Assembly: GCF_002160065.1 (NCBI RefSeq)
Contig: NZ_NFJW01000002.1
Location: 186,001 to 250,000 of the forward strand
DNA: 64,000 nt
DNA from: Collinsella sp. An2
Lineage (GTDB): Bacteria; Actinomycetota; Coriobacteriia; Coriobacteriales; Coriobacteriaceae
Reading direction: 5' to 3'
The position numbers and the translations under genes were made by a program. Numbering within the stretch: position 1 is the first letter of the stretch; each line of letters starts with the position of its first letter. This document shows, piece after piece, positions 43,710-51,859 of this stretch. The notes beneath the pieces were generated by a model. The model was not told the DNA's origin and made no database searches. It saw only the letters and a program-made list of their open reading frames with translations.

Positions 43710-43833
43710 CCTGCCACAGGGGGACGGGTGCGGTTGGCCATTGGGGACGGGTACGGTTGGCAAAGGGGCTGCCTGCCCCTTTGCCAACCGTACCCGTCCC
43801 CAATGGCCAACCGCACCCGTCCCCCGTGGCAGG
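43710..43833. repeat. 59-bp-stem perfect hairpin
   Basis: The arms 43710-43769 and 43775-43833 are complementary over 59 base pairs, with one bulged A and a 5-base loop (TGCCT). Each arm contains the motif CCATTGGGGACGGGTACGG. It lies between the exporter pair and the GntR promoter. It is too long and too perfect for a terminator and lacks a T-run adjacent to the stem. Confidence 0.9.
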
Positions 43834-43869
43834 CCCTGCCTCTTTTTGGACAAGGTTCCCAAAAAGTGC

Positions 43870-43920
43870 TTGCACTGTGTATAGGTGTGTATATACTGTA
43901 CTTATCGAGTATATACAGTA
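43870..43920 (+). promoter_or_regulatory. GntR operon promoter and double operator
   Basis: TTGCAC (43870-43875) and TATACT (43892-43897) are 16 bases apart. GTATATACTGTA (43889-43900) and GTATATACAGTA (43909-43920) repeat exactly 20 bases apart, two helical turns, over and after the -10. A dimeric YtrA-type GntR is the likely binder. Confidence 0.72.
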
Positions 43921-44039
43921 TGCTCGGTGCGGACACGGTCTTAGACGTCGGGCTGCGTCCGCGCTGCGCCCGGGGACGCCCAGACGCAGCAATCCCAGCA
44001 GGGGACGCCCTGTCGGGCGGCAGAAAGGACACCGGATAC

Positions 44040-44408
44040 GTGGAACTCATCATCTCCAATTCGAGCAACAAGCCCATCTACGAGCAGATCGTCGACCAAA
44101 TCAAGGGCATGGTCCTCTCGGGAGAGCTGGCCGAGGGCGAACAGCTTCCCAGCATCCGCTCCCTGGCAAACAGCCTGCGCGTAAGCGCCATCACTACGAA
44201 GCGCGCCTATGCAGACCTCGAAGCTGCGGGGTTTATCGAGACGGTCCAGGGCAAAGGCAGCTTTGTGGCGGGCGGCAACACGGAGCTTATCCGCGAGGAA
44301 CAGCTGCGCCAGGTCGAGGGGCTCATGGGCCAGGCCATCGCATCGGGTCGCGCCATGGGGCTGTCCGACGATGAGCTGGTGGAGATGTTTACGCTCGAAC
44401 TTGAGTGA
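44040..44408 (+). CDS. GntR-family regulator, YtrA type
   Basis: 122 residues, GTG start ten bases after GAAAGGA; upstream in-frame starts lie inside the operator/hairpin region and are rejected. The winged helix is PIYEQIVDQIKGMVLSGELAEGEQLPSIRSLANSLRVSAITTKRAYADLEAAGFIETVQGKGSFV. The short effector-less C-domain (about 45 residues) defines the YtrA subfamily, which controls adjacent ABC transporters. The next two genes are such a transporter. Confidence 0.93.
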   Translation: MELIISNSSNKPIYEQIVDQIKGMVLSGELAEGEQLPSIRSLANSLRVSAITTKRAYADLEAAGFIETVQGKGSFVAGGNTELIREEQLRQVEGLMGQAIASGRAMGLSDDELVEMFTLELE

Positions 44409-44468
44409 GCGGTTCTAGGTACGGTCGCCGGTCATCGGACAGGGCGACAGACACAGGAGTGACGACCA

Positions 44469-45398
44469 ATGACGATTGCAACCGACCGCGCTCAAAACGC
44501 CGCTATCGACGCGACGTCCCTCATCGAGGCGCGCGGTCTCACCAAACACTACAACGGCTTCTCGCTGCATGACGTCTCGTTCACCGTGGAGGAGGGGGAG
44601 ATTGTAGGCTTCGTCGGCAAGAACGGGGCTGGCAAATCGACCACCATCAAGGCGCTCTTGGGGCTTATCGCCCTCGACGGCGGCGCGGCAGACATCCTGG
44701 GGCATGACGCGGCGACTCTAGCGCGTCCCAGCGGGGCGGCATTGAAAGAGCGCATCGGCGTGGTGTTCGACACGGTTTCTATGCCAGGACATCTTACGGT
44801 GTCGGATGTGGCAAGCATGTATGCGCGTGCGTTTCGCACCTGGGACCAGCGCCAATTTCAGACGTATCTGGATCGCTTTGATCTGCCTGCCCGCAAGGCG
44901 ATTAAGGACCTGTCTCGCGGCATGGGCATGAAGTTGAGCCTTGCCTGCGCGCTCAGCCACGATGCATGCCTTCTTGTTCTTGACGAGGCTACGGCGGGTC
45001 TTGATCCCATGGCGCGCGACGAGGTGCTCGACCTGTTGCGCGCGTTCGTGGCCGAGCCGGGGCGCGCGGTCTTCATGTCGAGCCACATCACGACCGATCT
45101 GGACAAGATCGCCGACCGCGTCATCGGCATCGACGGTGGCCGCATCATCTTCGACCGCTACAAGGACGAGATCACCGACACGATGGGTGTCGCCCGTTGC
45201 CGCGTGGCCGAGTTCGAGGCCATCGCGGCGAGCGGCATCATCCCCGAGCACGAGCTGCGCTACCTGCGACACGACTACGGCATTGACGTGTTGGTGCCCG
45301 ACCGCTTCGCCTTCGCCGAGAACTTCCCCAACGTTCCCTGCGACCGCATGACCATCGATGACTACCTCACCCTTACGCTGAAAGGCGGTGTGCGATAG
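44469..45398 (+). CDS. ABC-2 transporter ATP-binding protein
   Basis: 309 residues. Walker A GKNGAGKST, signature LSRGMGMKLSLACAL, Walker B LLVLDEATAGLDP and H-loop MSSHITTD are intact. About 90 C-terminal residues follow the ATPase core, as in YtrB/NatA proteins. It overlaps nothing but directly abuts the permease (TAG then ATG). Under GntR control, probably exporting a peptide or lipid-active compound. Confidence 0.93.
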   Translation: MTIATDRAQNAAIDATSLIEARGLTKHYNGFSLHDVSFTVEEGEIVGFVGKNGAGKSTTIKALLGLIALDGGAADILGHDAATLARPSGAALKERIGVVFDTVSMPGHLTVSDVASMYARAFRTWDQRQFQTYLDRFDLPARKAIKDLSRGMGMKLSLACALSHDACLLVLDEATAGLDPMARDEVLDLLRAFVAEPGRAVFMSSHITTDLDKIADRVIGIDGGRIIFDRYKDEITDTMGVARCRVAEFEAIAASGIIPEHELRYLRHDYGIDVLVPDRFAFAENFPNVPCDRMTIDDYLTLTLKGGVR

Positions 45399-46136
45399 AT
45401 GAAGCGTGCATACCTGATGGAGCTTACCGTTCTTAAAAGCTATGTGCGGCAGCTCGTGGGCCTGGGGTTCTTCGTAGCGATCTGCATATGCATCGGCATG
45501 AAGAACATCGTGTCGGTGCCGGGCATTCTCACGATGATGCTGTTCATGATGAGCTCGATGTCTGCCGCGGCCTATGACGAGCAGAATAACTGGGGTCTCT
45601 TTCGACTGACGATGCCCGTGTCCCGCCGAGACGTGGTGCTTGCACGCTACGGCGTGATCCTTACGTTGGGCGTTGTCGGCATGCTGTTGGGATTCGTGGC
45701 GACCGCGCTGCTCATGGCGGTGGCGGGCGCTGTCGATCTGCCCGGAGGACTCTCTGGTATGTTGGCGTTTTCGCCCGAAAACGTCCAGGCCATGGTGTTT
45801 GCGTCCATGTTCTGCATGGTCGTGGGCGCGACTATCGCATCTATCGTGACGCCCATCTATTTCCGCCTGGGCCAGACCAAGGCGACGCAGTTCATCCCCA
45901 TGATCGTGGTCATCGTATTCATCTGCCCGTTTGTAGTGCTCGGTGGGTCCGGCATGCTCGATGCGGGGGCGGTGCATCTCGAGGGCATCATGCGCGTGCT
46001 CGCCGACACGCTGGCCCTCATCGAGACGCCTCAGGGCGTCGCGGTGTTTGCCGTGGCGGCGCTTGTCTTTACGCTGGCGGTGCTGGGAGTCTCCTCCGCC
46101 ATCTCCCTCAAGCTCTACGAACGTCGTGAGCTGTAG
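45399..46136 (+). CDS. ABC-2 transporter permease
   Basis: 245 residues with six hydrophobic segments (for example QLVGLGFFVAICICIGM, GILTMMLFMMSSMSAAAY, LGVVGMLLGFVATALLMAV). The loop QNNWGLFRLTMPVSRRDVVLARYGV is typical of ABC-2 permeases. The start codon immediately follows the ATPase stop. It is the membrane part of the GntR-controlled transporter. Confidence 0.88.
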   Translation: MKRAYLMELTVLKSYVRQLVGLGFFVAICICIGMKNIVSVPGILTMMLFMMSSMSAAAYDEQNNWGLFRLTMPVSRRDVVLARYGVILTLGVVGMLLGFVATALLMAVAGAVDLPGGLSGMLAFSPENVQAMVFASMFCMVVGATIASIVTPIYFRLGQTKATQFIPMIVVIVFICPFVVLGGSGMLDAGAVHLEGIMRVLADTLALIETPQGVAVFAVAALVFTLAVLGVSSAISLKLYERREL

Positions 46137-46346
46137 CTCGCTTGCTATGTCTTTTGCGTCGCGTGGGTATGGCCGTGCTGCGGCGACTGAGGAATGGGTA
46201 TATCGGCTGGCGACAGAATGAACGGCACGGCCGGGCGGCAGACGGGACACATCCGTTCACCGTGCGGCCGTGCACATCGGTTGAGCCAACGCCGGGGAAG
46301 CGCCGCAGCGCATGCCGGCTGGCAGGTCATAAGGAGGTCACAGCCC

Positions 46347-46892
46347 ATGAGCGTCGCAATCGTGGCAAGCAGCAAGGGTGGTAACACCAAGAAAGTGGCA
46401 GATGCGCTGACAGAAGCCCTGAAGGCAAAGGGTGTCGATGTCTCCTACAGCGGTTCGGTTCCGGTGGATGGGGCACCGGGCGCCAAAGAGGCCCGCGACG
46501 CCGTCGAGGCCGCAACAACGGTGCTCGTTGGTTTCTGGACCGATAAGGGCGATTGTGCCCCGGAGGTCGCCGAGCTGCTTTCAAAGCTTTCGGGCAAGCG
46601 TGTATTTCTCTTCGGCACCGCTGGCTTCGGCGGGAGCCCGGAGTACTTTGAACGCATCTTGGGCAACGTCCGCTCCCATCTCGCGGACAGCTCGGAGCTG
46701 GTCGGCTCGGCTATGTGCCAGGGCAAGATGGGTCCCGCGGTGCGCCATCGGTATGAGGCGATGCAGGCGGAGCACCCTGACGATGCTCGCATCCAGGCAA
46801 TGATTGATATTTTTGATGCGGCGCTCTCGCATCCGGACGCAGACGACCTTTCGAGCATTGTTCGCGCTGCCGAGGATGCGCTGGGTATCTAG
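46347..46892 (+). CDS. flavodoxin-family protein
   Basis: 181 residues. The FMN phosphate loop SSKGGNTKKVADAL, then VLVGFWTDKGDCAPEV and FLFGTAGFGGSPEYF contact the isoalloxazine in this family. The C-terminal half is helical. It resembles the flavodoxin-like proteins that partner bilirubin reductase (BilS-like) as well as other flavodoxins of uncertain role, but no reductase is adjacent. AAGGAGG precedes the ATG. The 210 bases before it hold no gene. Confidence 0.85.
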   Translation: MSVAIVASSKGGNTKKVADALTEALKAKGVDVSYSGSVPVDGAPGAKEARDAVEAATTVLVGFWTDKGDCAPEVAELLSKLSGKRVFLFGTAGFGGSPEYFERILGNVRSHLADSSELVGSAMCQGKMGPAVRHRYEAMQAEHPDDARIQAMIDIFDAALSHPDADDLSSIVRAAEDALGI

Positions 46893-47040
46893 AGGCTTCG
46901 TGTGACATGTGTGTGACATGTCGGTCGGCGTCAAGGTAAACGTTCCGTCAGCCGCGCGTGCTGCTCGGGGTCGGCGCATGCCGACTGGGCTATAGTTGTA
47001 GGCAAACGCCGCGCCTGCCGGCATGTAGTAAGAGGGGAAC

Positions 47041-47811
47041 ATGTCCCAGACACAGCTGTATACCTCTGAGCCGCTGCCGTTGCGCCGCTTGCGCAACGTG
47101 CGGGACCTGGGCGGATATCCGTATGTCGACGAGGCTGGTCATACCGGTCGTACGGCATGCGGCGTATTTCTGCGCTCCGGGGCCCTGGGTCGTGCCAGTC
47201 GCAGCGACATAGCGGCGCTGTGGGCGTATGGGCTTGCCTTGGTGATTGACGTGCGCAGTAACTTCGAACTGCGCATATGGCCCGATCCCTTTGCCGACGG
47301 CGGTGTGCCGGGCGTGGTCTACGAGCACATTCCCATGATGGATCAGCTCAATTCCAACGGTTTCCAGGGGCTGCTGCCCGAGAACATGTTCAATGTGTAT
47401 CGCGATCTTCTTGACGGCGACCCCGATGATTTCCGCGTACTGCTTGAGGCGGCCGACCAGTATGGTGCAGGAGGGTGCACGCTGTTTCACTGTCGTGCCG
47501 GCAAGGACCGCACTGGCGTCATCGCTATGCTGTTGCTGGGCTTGGCCGGTGTGGACGATGAGCACATCGTGGCCGACTATGCGGCCACACAGCAATACAT
47601 GGGCCGCGGGCTGCGCGCACAGCGCATCGCGGTGTCGGTGCTCATTCGAAAGAAGGTTCCGCGTTGCCTGTTCGAGGCCGACCCCCATGAGATGGAACGC
47701 ACGTTGGATTACCTGCATCGTACCTATGGCGGGGCCTACCGCTATCTCCGCGATGTCGCCGGTTGCTCCGAAGAGCTTCTCCGGCGAACCCAATCCCGCC
47801 TTCGCCAGTAG
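47041..47811 (+). CDS. tyrosine-protein phosphatase, LipA/Y-phosphatase3 type
   Basis: 256 residues. The P-loop FHCRAGKDRTGV (CX5R) is complete, with the N-terminal LRNVRDLGGY and FLRSGALGRAS typical of the family. It removes phosphate from tyrosine residues or phosphoinositides. It has no signal peptide. GAGGGG precedes the ATG. No kinase is adjacent. Confidence 0.92.
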   Translation: MSQTQLYTSEPLPLRRLRNVRDLGGYPYVDEAGHTGRTACGVFLRSGALGRASRSDIAALWAYGLALVIDVRSNFELRIWPDPFADGGVPGVVYEHIPMMDQLNSNGFQGLLPENMFNVYRDLLDGDPDDFRVLLEAADQYGAGGCTLFHCRAGKDRTGVIAMLLLGLAGVDDEHIVADYAATQQYMGRGLRAQRIAVSVLIRKKVPRCLFEADPHEMERTLDYLHRTYGGAYRYLRDVAGCSEELLRRTQSRLRQ

Positions 47812-47885
47812 TCGCCGCGACTTCCGACTTTCTCTCATTCGCCGGAAACGTCTCGATAGAGCCTTCTGAGACCCCGCGATTGTAT

Positions 47886-48025
47886 GTTCGCTTCGGAAAA
47901 GGGCGTCCGAAACGCGATGCGGTGAGTAGACCGATTATTTCACAGAAGAACCCGCAGGTAGAACAGGTGCTGCATGTAGGGCTACTTGGCAGGTCGCCGT
48001 TTGGACGCCCTTTTCCGAAACGAAC
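47886..48025. repeat. 140-bp palindromic element
   Basis: Arms 47886-47914 and 47998-48025 share GGAAAAGGGCGTCC and its complement and match over 27 of 28 pairs with one bulge. The interior carries GAGTAGACC, as in family A. It lies in the gap after the phosphatase gene. Confidence 0.8.
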
Positions 48026-48123
48026 GCACACAAGACGCCGTGCATGCCCGAAAAGCGCTTCTTAGCTGAGCGTCATAAACACAAAATGCCGGGCGGGGCC
48101 TCTCCCGCCACGAGCTTAACAGC

Positions 48124-48150
48124 AAAAAGCCCCCTAATGGGGACTTTTTT
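48124..48150. terminator. bidirectional terminator
   Basis: AAAAAGCCCCC and GGGGACTTTTTT form a symmetrical hairpin. It serves the minus-strand LtaS-like gene (83 bases past its stop) and could also stop plus-strand transcripts. Confidence 0.85.
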
Positions 48151-48163
48151 GCAAAGGCTCGTT

Positions 48164-48202
48164 GGAAGCGGAGATCGGAAGCGGAGATCGGAAGCGGAGA
48201 TA
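48164..48202. repeat. three tandem 13-bp repeats
   Basis: GGAAGCGGAGATC occurs three times in a row, the last with one change, between the terminator and the LtaS-like stop. No coding role. Confidence 0.85.
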
Positions 48203-48232
48203 AAAGACCTGGCTAGGGCCGATAGCTCCAAG

Positions 48233-50464
48233 TTACTTTATCTTCGTCGTGCCGGGATCCAGGTTCGGGTCAGTCTCGTTTGCCGCGCTTTGGAGCGTCT
48301 TGGTAAAGATGCCCTCGCCGTGATCGAAGAGCTTCAGGTACTGCATGTACGACAAGCGGCGTCTCGCCTCGGTAGCGTCTATGCCTGCCTGGCTCATACC
48401 GTCCGTGTTCTGGGCGGCTTCGCTCAGATGCCACGTGCCGTTGCTGTCGCAGTATCCCGTTGTGTTGATGGCGGGCAGCGCCTCGCGCAGCGAGAGCTGG
48501 GCCTTCTGGTAGTCCGTAAGCGGCGCACCGATCACGTTCATAAGCATTGTGCCCAGGTAGTTGGTAGAAAGGTCAAGCTCCTGGCTCGTCTGGTCGCTGC
48601 CGGCAACGTCGTAGTTCGCCCAGATCACATAGTCGGTCTGCCATAGGCGCTCGGTATGCGTCGCGGGGTCCTCGTTCGTGAACCACTGGTCGTTGAACTC
48701 GGAGGGGAAGTAGGGCTGGTGGTCGCCGAAGAAGACCACGACGACTTTGCGGTCGAGCTTCTTCAGCGCGCGGATAAACTGCTCGAGTGCGCGGTCGGAC
48801 TCCTGGATAAGCGACAGATACTCATTGACCTCGGCATCGTAGAGGCCGTCGATCAGATAGTCTGTGCGCTTGTTTGCCGGCAGCATGCCCGTCTCGTAGC
48901 CCGAGTGGTTCTGCATGGTCACGTCGAAGATGAACTGCGGGTCGCTGTTGTCCTCGAGCAGCTGGAGAATGCGGTCGTACGTAGCCTCGTCAGTCACCAT
49001 GCCGCGCAGCGTGTCGGCGCCATCGAAGTCATCGATGGTCAAGAACTCGTCGAAACCGAAGTCGTTGTAGACGTTCTCGCGGTTCCAGTTGGTGCCGTGG
49101 TTGGGGTGCATAGCTGTGGTCGTGTACCCAAGCTCCTTGAACTGGGCAGCCAGGTTTTCCGTCTGGGTCAGGTTATAGATGGTGTAGGGGTACACGCCCT
49201 GCCCCAGGTATGCCATGGAATTGCCGGTAAGGAATTCGAACTCGGTGTTGCAGGTGCCGCCGCCGTAGGCCGACACATACAGGCGTCCGCGCAGCAGCGC
49301 ATCAGAGATGCTCTTGAAGTACTCGGGTCCCTGGTAGTTTGCATGCAGGAACTGGTAGATGGAGAGGTCGGAGAAGGTCTCGTTCATGATGGCGATGACG
49401 GTGGGCTTCTCTTCGTCGAACTGCTCGGTTGCCTGGGCGCGCGTCTCGCTGGCGCCTTCGCCGGCGTCATAGTCGGCAGCATATTCATCAATGTAGTCCT
49501 GCGCCTCATCTGCCGAGTAACCCTTGGGCTTCGGCGGCACGATGGTCTGCGCGCTCGAGATGAAGGCGGGCAGGAATCCCTGACGATAGTAGCTCTCAAG
49601 CGGACGCCAGGTGTACACCTGGATGTTGAGCGTGTTGTAGTAGTCGATGAGCGTGACATGGCAGGTGACGCCAACCAGGCACAGCAGCCCGATGACAAGG
49701 TTGGCAACCATGCGACGACGGCTGCGGACGGGAGCGTCGGGCCGCAGTGCGCCGGCAAGCTGGAAGGCCAGCATGCCGAGGGCGGCCAGGGCCATGCCGT
49801 ACAGGTAGAAGGACGACAGCGTATAGGTGTATCCGGTGCCTGCGACAGCGGCCGCGGTGGACAGGGCAGAGAGGTCACCCGGTTGGATGGGGGTCGACTT
49901 GAAGGTGATCACAAAATACTCAGCCACGCCCAGCACATAGAGGCCCAGCCCAAGCAACGCCGGCGCGGTGCCGCGGCGCTGGCCAACAAAGAACAGCCCG
50001 GCGCATACGGCGGTGACAAGGGCGTACTCAAGCAGCAGGCAGAGGGGGTACATCCAGCTGATGTCGTGGTTGCTGGGGATCTCGAGTCCCAGTGTCATGA
50101 ATGCTCCACCCACCAGGATCAGGACGACAGTCAGGCCGAGCGGGTGAGCGAAGTGCCCCTCGGGCGACGTGAGTGCAATCAGGCGCGAGCGCACGGCGGG
50201 ACGCGCGAAGTTCGCGACGGCGCAGAGGGTGAGCACGATGTTCGCAAAGATGGCCGCCAGGGGATCCTGCTGCACCAGGCCAATGCCCGACCAAACGGCC
50301 AGGAAGAGCTGAAGAGCAACGAAGATGACGCCCCAAATCGTGCCGCTGAGATGTTGGTCTCGCTGCAGGGGGTGGGCATCCGGCGTCGTGGCGCTGCGAC
50401 GCACGACAAAGCCGAGCACGACGCTCACGACGGCAAAGATACAAGAGAAGACAGCCACGAGCAT
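48233..50464 (-). CDS. LtaS-like phosphoglycerol transferase/sulfatase-fold membrane enzyme
   Basis: 743 residues, ATG after AAAAGGAGCCTCTC. About nine hydrophobic segments occupy roughly residues 1-260. The extracytoplasmic sulfatase fold follows: MNETFSDLSIYQ, GGTCNTEFEFLTGNSMAYL (Thr nucleophile), HPNHGTNWNREN, FDVTMQNHSGYET and VVVFFGDHQPYF. LtaS-type enzymes polymerise glycerol phosphate or modify glycans. Actinobacterial homologues may act on other polymers. It has more TM helices than typical LtaS. Confidence 0.9.
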   Translation of the reverse strand: MLVAVFSCIFAVVSVVLGFVVRRSATTPDAHPLQRDQHLSGTIWGVIFVALQLFLAVWSGIGLVQQDPLAAIFANIVLTLCAVANFARPAVRSRLIALTSPEGHFAHPLGLTVVLILVGGAFMTLGLEIPSNHDISWMYPLCLLLEYALVTAVCAGLFFVGQRRGTAPALLGLGLYVLGVAEYFVITFKSTPIQPGDLSALSTAAAVAGTGYTYTLSSFYLYGMALAALGMLAFQLAGALRPDAPVRSRRRMVANLVIGLLCLVGVTCHVTLIDYYNTLNIQVYTWRPLESYYRQGFLPAFISSAQTIVPPKPKGYSADEAQDYIDEYAADYDAGEGASETRAQATEQFDEEKPTVIAIMNETFSDLSIYQFLHANYQGPEYFKSISDALLRGRLYVSAYGGGTCNTEFEFLTGNSMAYLGQGVYPYTIYNLTQTENLAAQFKELGYTTTAMHPNHGTNWNRENVYNDFGFDEFLTIDDFDGADTLRGMVTDEATYDRILQLLEDNSDPQFIFDVTMQNHSGYETGMLPANKRTDYLIDGLYDAEVNEYLSLIQESDRALEQFIRALKKLDRKVVVVFFGDHQPYFPSEFNDQWFTNEDPATHTERLWQTDYVIWANYDVAGSDQTSQELDLSTNYLGTMLMNVIGAPLTDYQKAQLSLREALPAINTTGYCDSNGTWHLSEAAQNTDGMSQAGIDATEARRRLSYMQYLKLFDHGEGIFTKTLQSAANETDPNLDPGTTKIK

Positions 50465-50818
50465 GAGAGGCTCCTTTTCCAAGAACGCGTGGCGCCATGA
50501 GGCGGGACTCCACGCGTCTATACCGAGGCCTTATGTAGGCCTGACAGACTCCTGACAAATCAACCTGTCCCATGGTAGCGCCCGTTTGTCGAGATTCTAT
50601 CGACACACTGCCGTTCCGCCGAAAGGGCATGTCCCAGGACAGGAAGCGGGCGCCGAAGATCCAACGGAGGGCGCTTGGGACGCTGGCGTCGCAGGCCACC
50701 CGGCGGACAACGTCCCGCCTTGGGCGTATGCTGGATAATGAAGGAGCCCGCGCCGCACGGCAGCGCCATTGTGTAGGCCGGCGGCGTTCGATCGTATTCC
50801 AAGCATCAAGGAGGACCA

Positions 50819-51637
50819 ATGGCAGAGACGCAAGCCCCGAGCCCCTATGCCGACAACGCCGTGCTCGACGTCATCGAGCAGCGCTCGTCGACGCGCCAGT
50901 TCAAGCAGGGGGTTCAGCCCACCGACGAGCAGCGTGCGGCCGTGCTGCATGCAGCGACCCGCGCCCCTTCGGCAGGCGCCATGATGATGTACTCGATTAT
51001 CGACGTGCGCAAGCAGGAGACGCTCGACCGTCTGTCGGTGCTCTGCGACAACCAGCCGTTCATCGCCAAGGCCCCGTGGGCGCTCGTGTTCGTCGTGGAC
51101 TATGCCAAATGGATCGACCTGTTTGAGCATGTAGGGTGTTTCACGCCCGAGTTCGTCGAGCGCACAGGCAAGGCGCCGCGCCGCTCGTCGCACATGGGCG
51201 ACTTCTCCATCGCCGCACAGGATACCGTCATCGCCGCACAGACCGCTGCCATTGCGGCAGAGGCGGTGGGTCTGGGCAGCTGCTACATCGGAGACGTTGT
51301 GGAGCAGGCCGAGCAGATGGCCGAGCTTCTCGACTTGCCCGCGCACACCATGCCGCTTTCCATGCTGGTGCTGGGTACGCCAGCAAAGGAGCGCCCGGCA
51401 ACGCCGCACCCGGTAGAGAACATCGTCATGCTCGAGCGCTATCGCCGCGCCGACGCCAAGACGCTCGATGCTCAGGTAGCCGAAATGGATGCCATGTTCC
51501 GTCCGCACGCCAAGGAGGCGGGCGAGCGCGTCGTGGATATCTACACGCGCAAGCACACGAGTACCTTCATGGCCGAGATGGATCGCTCCGTGCGTGCCTG
51601 GTTTGCCAACTGGACCGGGGAGAAGCCGCTGCGCTAG
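50819..51637 (+). CDS. nitroreductase-family flavoprotein
   Basis: 272 residues. FMN-binding RSSTRQFKQG near the N-terminus, RAPSAGAMMMYSI in the middle and GLGSCYIGDVVEQ at the C-terminal half fit the nitroreductase fold. About 70 extra residues follow, including ERVVDIYTRKHTSTFMAEMDRSVRAWF. It reduces nitro or quinone groups with NAD(P)H, substrate unknown. AAGGAGG lies five bases before the ATG. Neither neighbour appears to be in an operon with it. Confidence 0.88.
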   Translation: MAETQAPSPYADNAVLDVIEQRSSTRQFKQGVQPTDEQRAAVLHAATRAPSAGAMMMYSIIDVRKQETLDRLSVLCDNQPFIAKAPWALVFVVDYAKWIDLFEHVGCFTPEFVERTGKAPRRSSHMGDFSIAAQDTVIAAQTAAIAAEAVGLGSCYIGDVVEQAEQMAELLDLPAHTMPLSMLVLGTPAKERPATPHPVENIVMLERYRRADAKTLDAQVAEMDAMFRPHAKEAGERVVDIYTRKHTSTFMAEMDRSVRAWFANWTGEKPLR

Positions 51638-51702
51638 TCACTGCGCTAGTTACCGTGCTGGGCATCGCGTCGGTCGCCGCGCCGTGCGTGTAGCGCTCAT
51701 AC

Positions 51703-51791
51703 AAAAAGCCCGACCTCGTGCTCGGCGCAATCCCTGTTGTCGGAGCATGTGCCCTGGCGGGTAAGGAGCGACGAGCGACGGGGGTCGGGCC
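51703..51791 (-). terminator. terminator of the Kup gene
   Basis: On the minus strand GCCCGACCCCC near 51791 pairs with GAGGTCGGGC near 51709, followed by TTTTTG. A long interior separates the arms, so the structure is extended but the T-run is clear. Confidence 0.7.
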
Positions 51792-51859
51792 CAGTCCAAG
51801 CGGTGGATCGAAGATGGCCGCGCTCGTCGTGGAAGAGCGGCGCGCGCGGCCATCGGACA

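Noticed and set aside
48656-50500. 614-residue plus-strand frame opposite the LtaS-like gene
   Set aside because: Shadow of the minus-strand gene; the sulfatase motifs are on the other strand.
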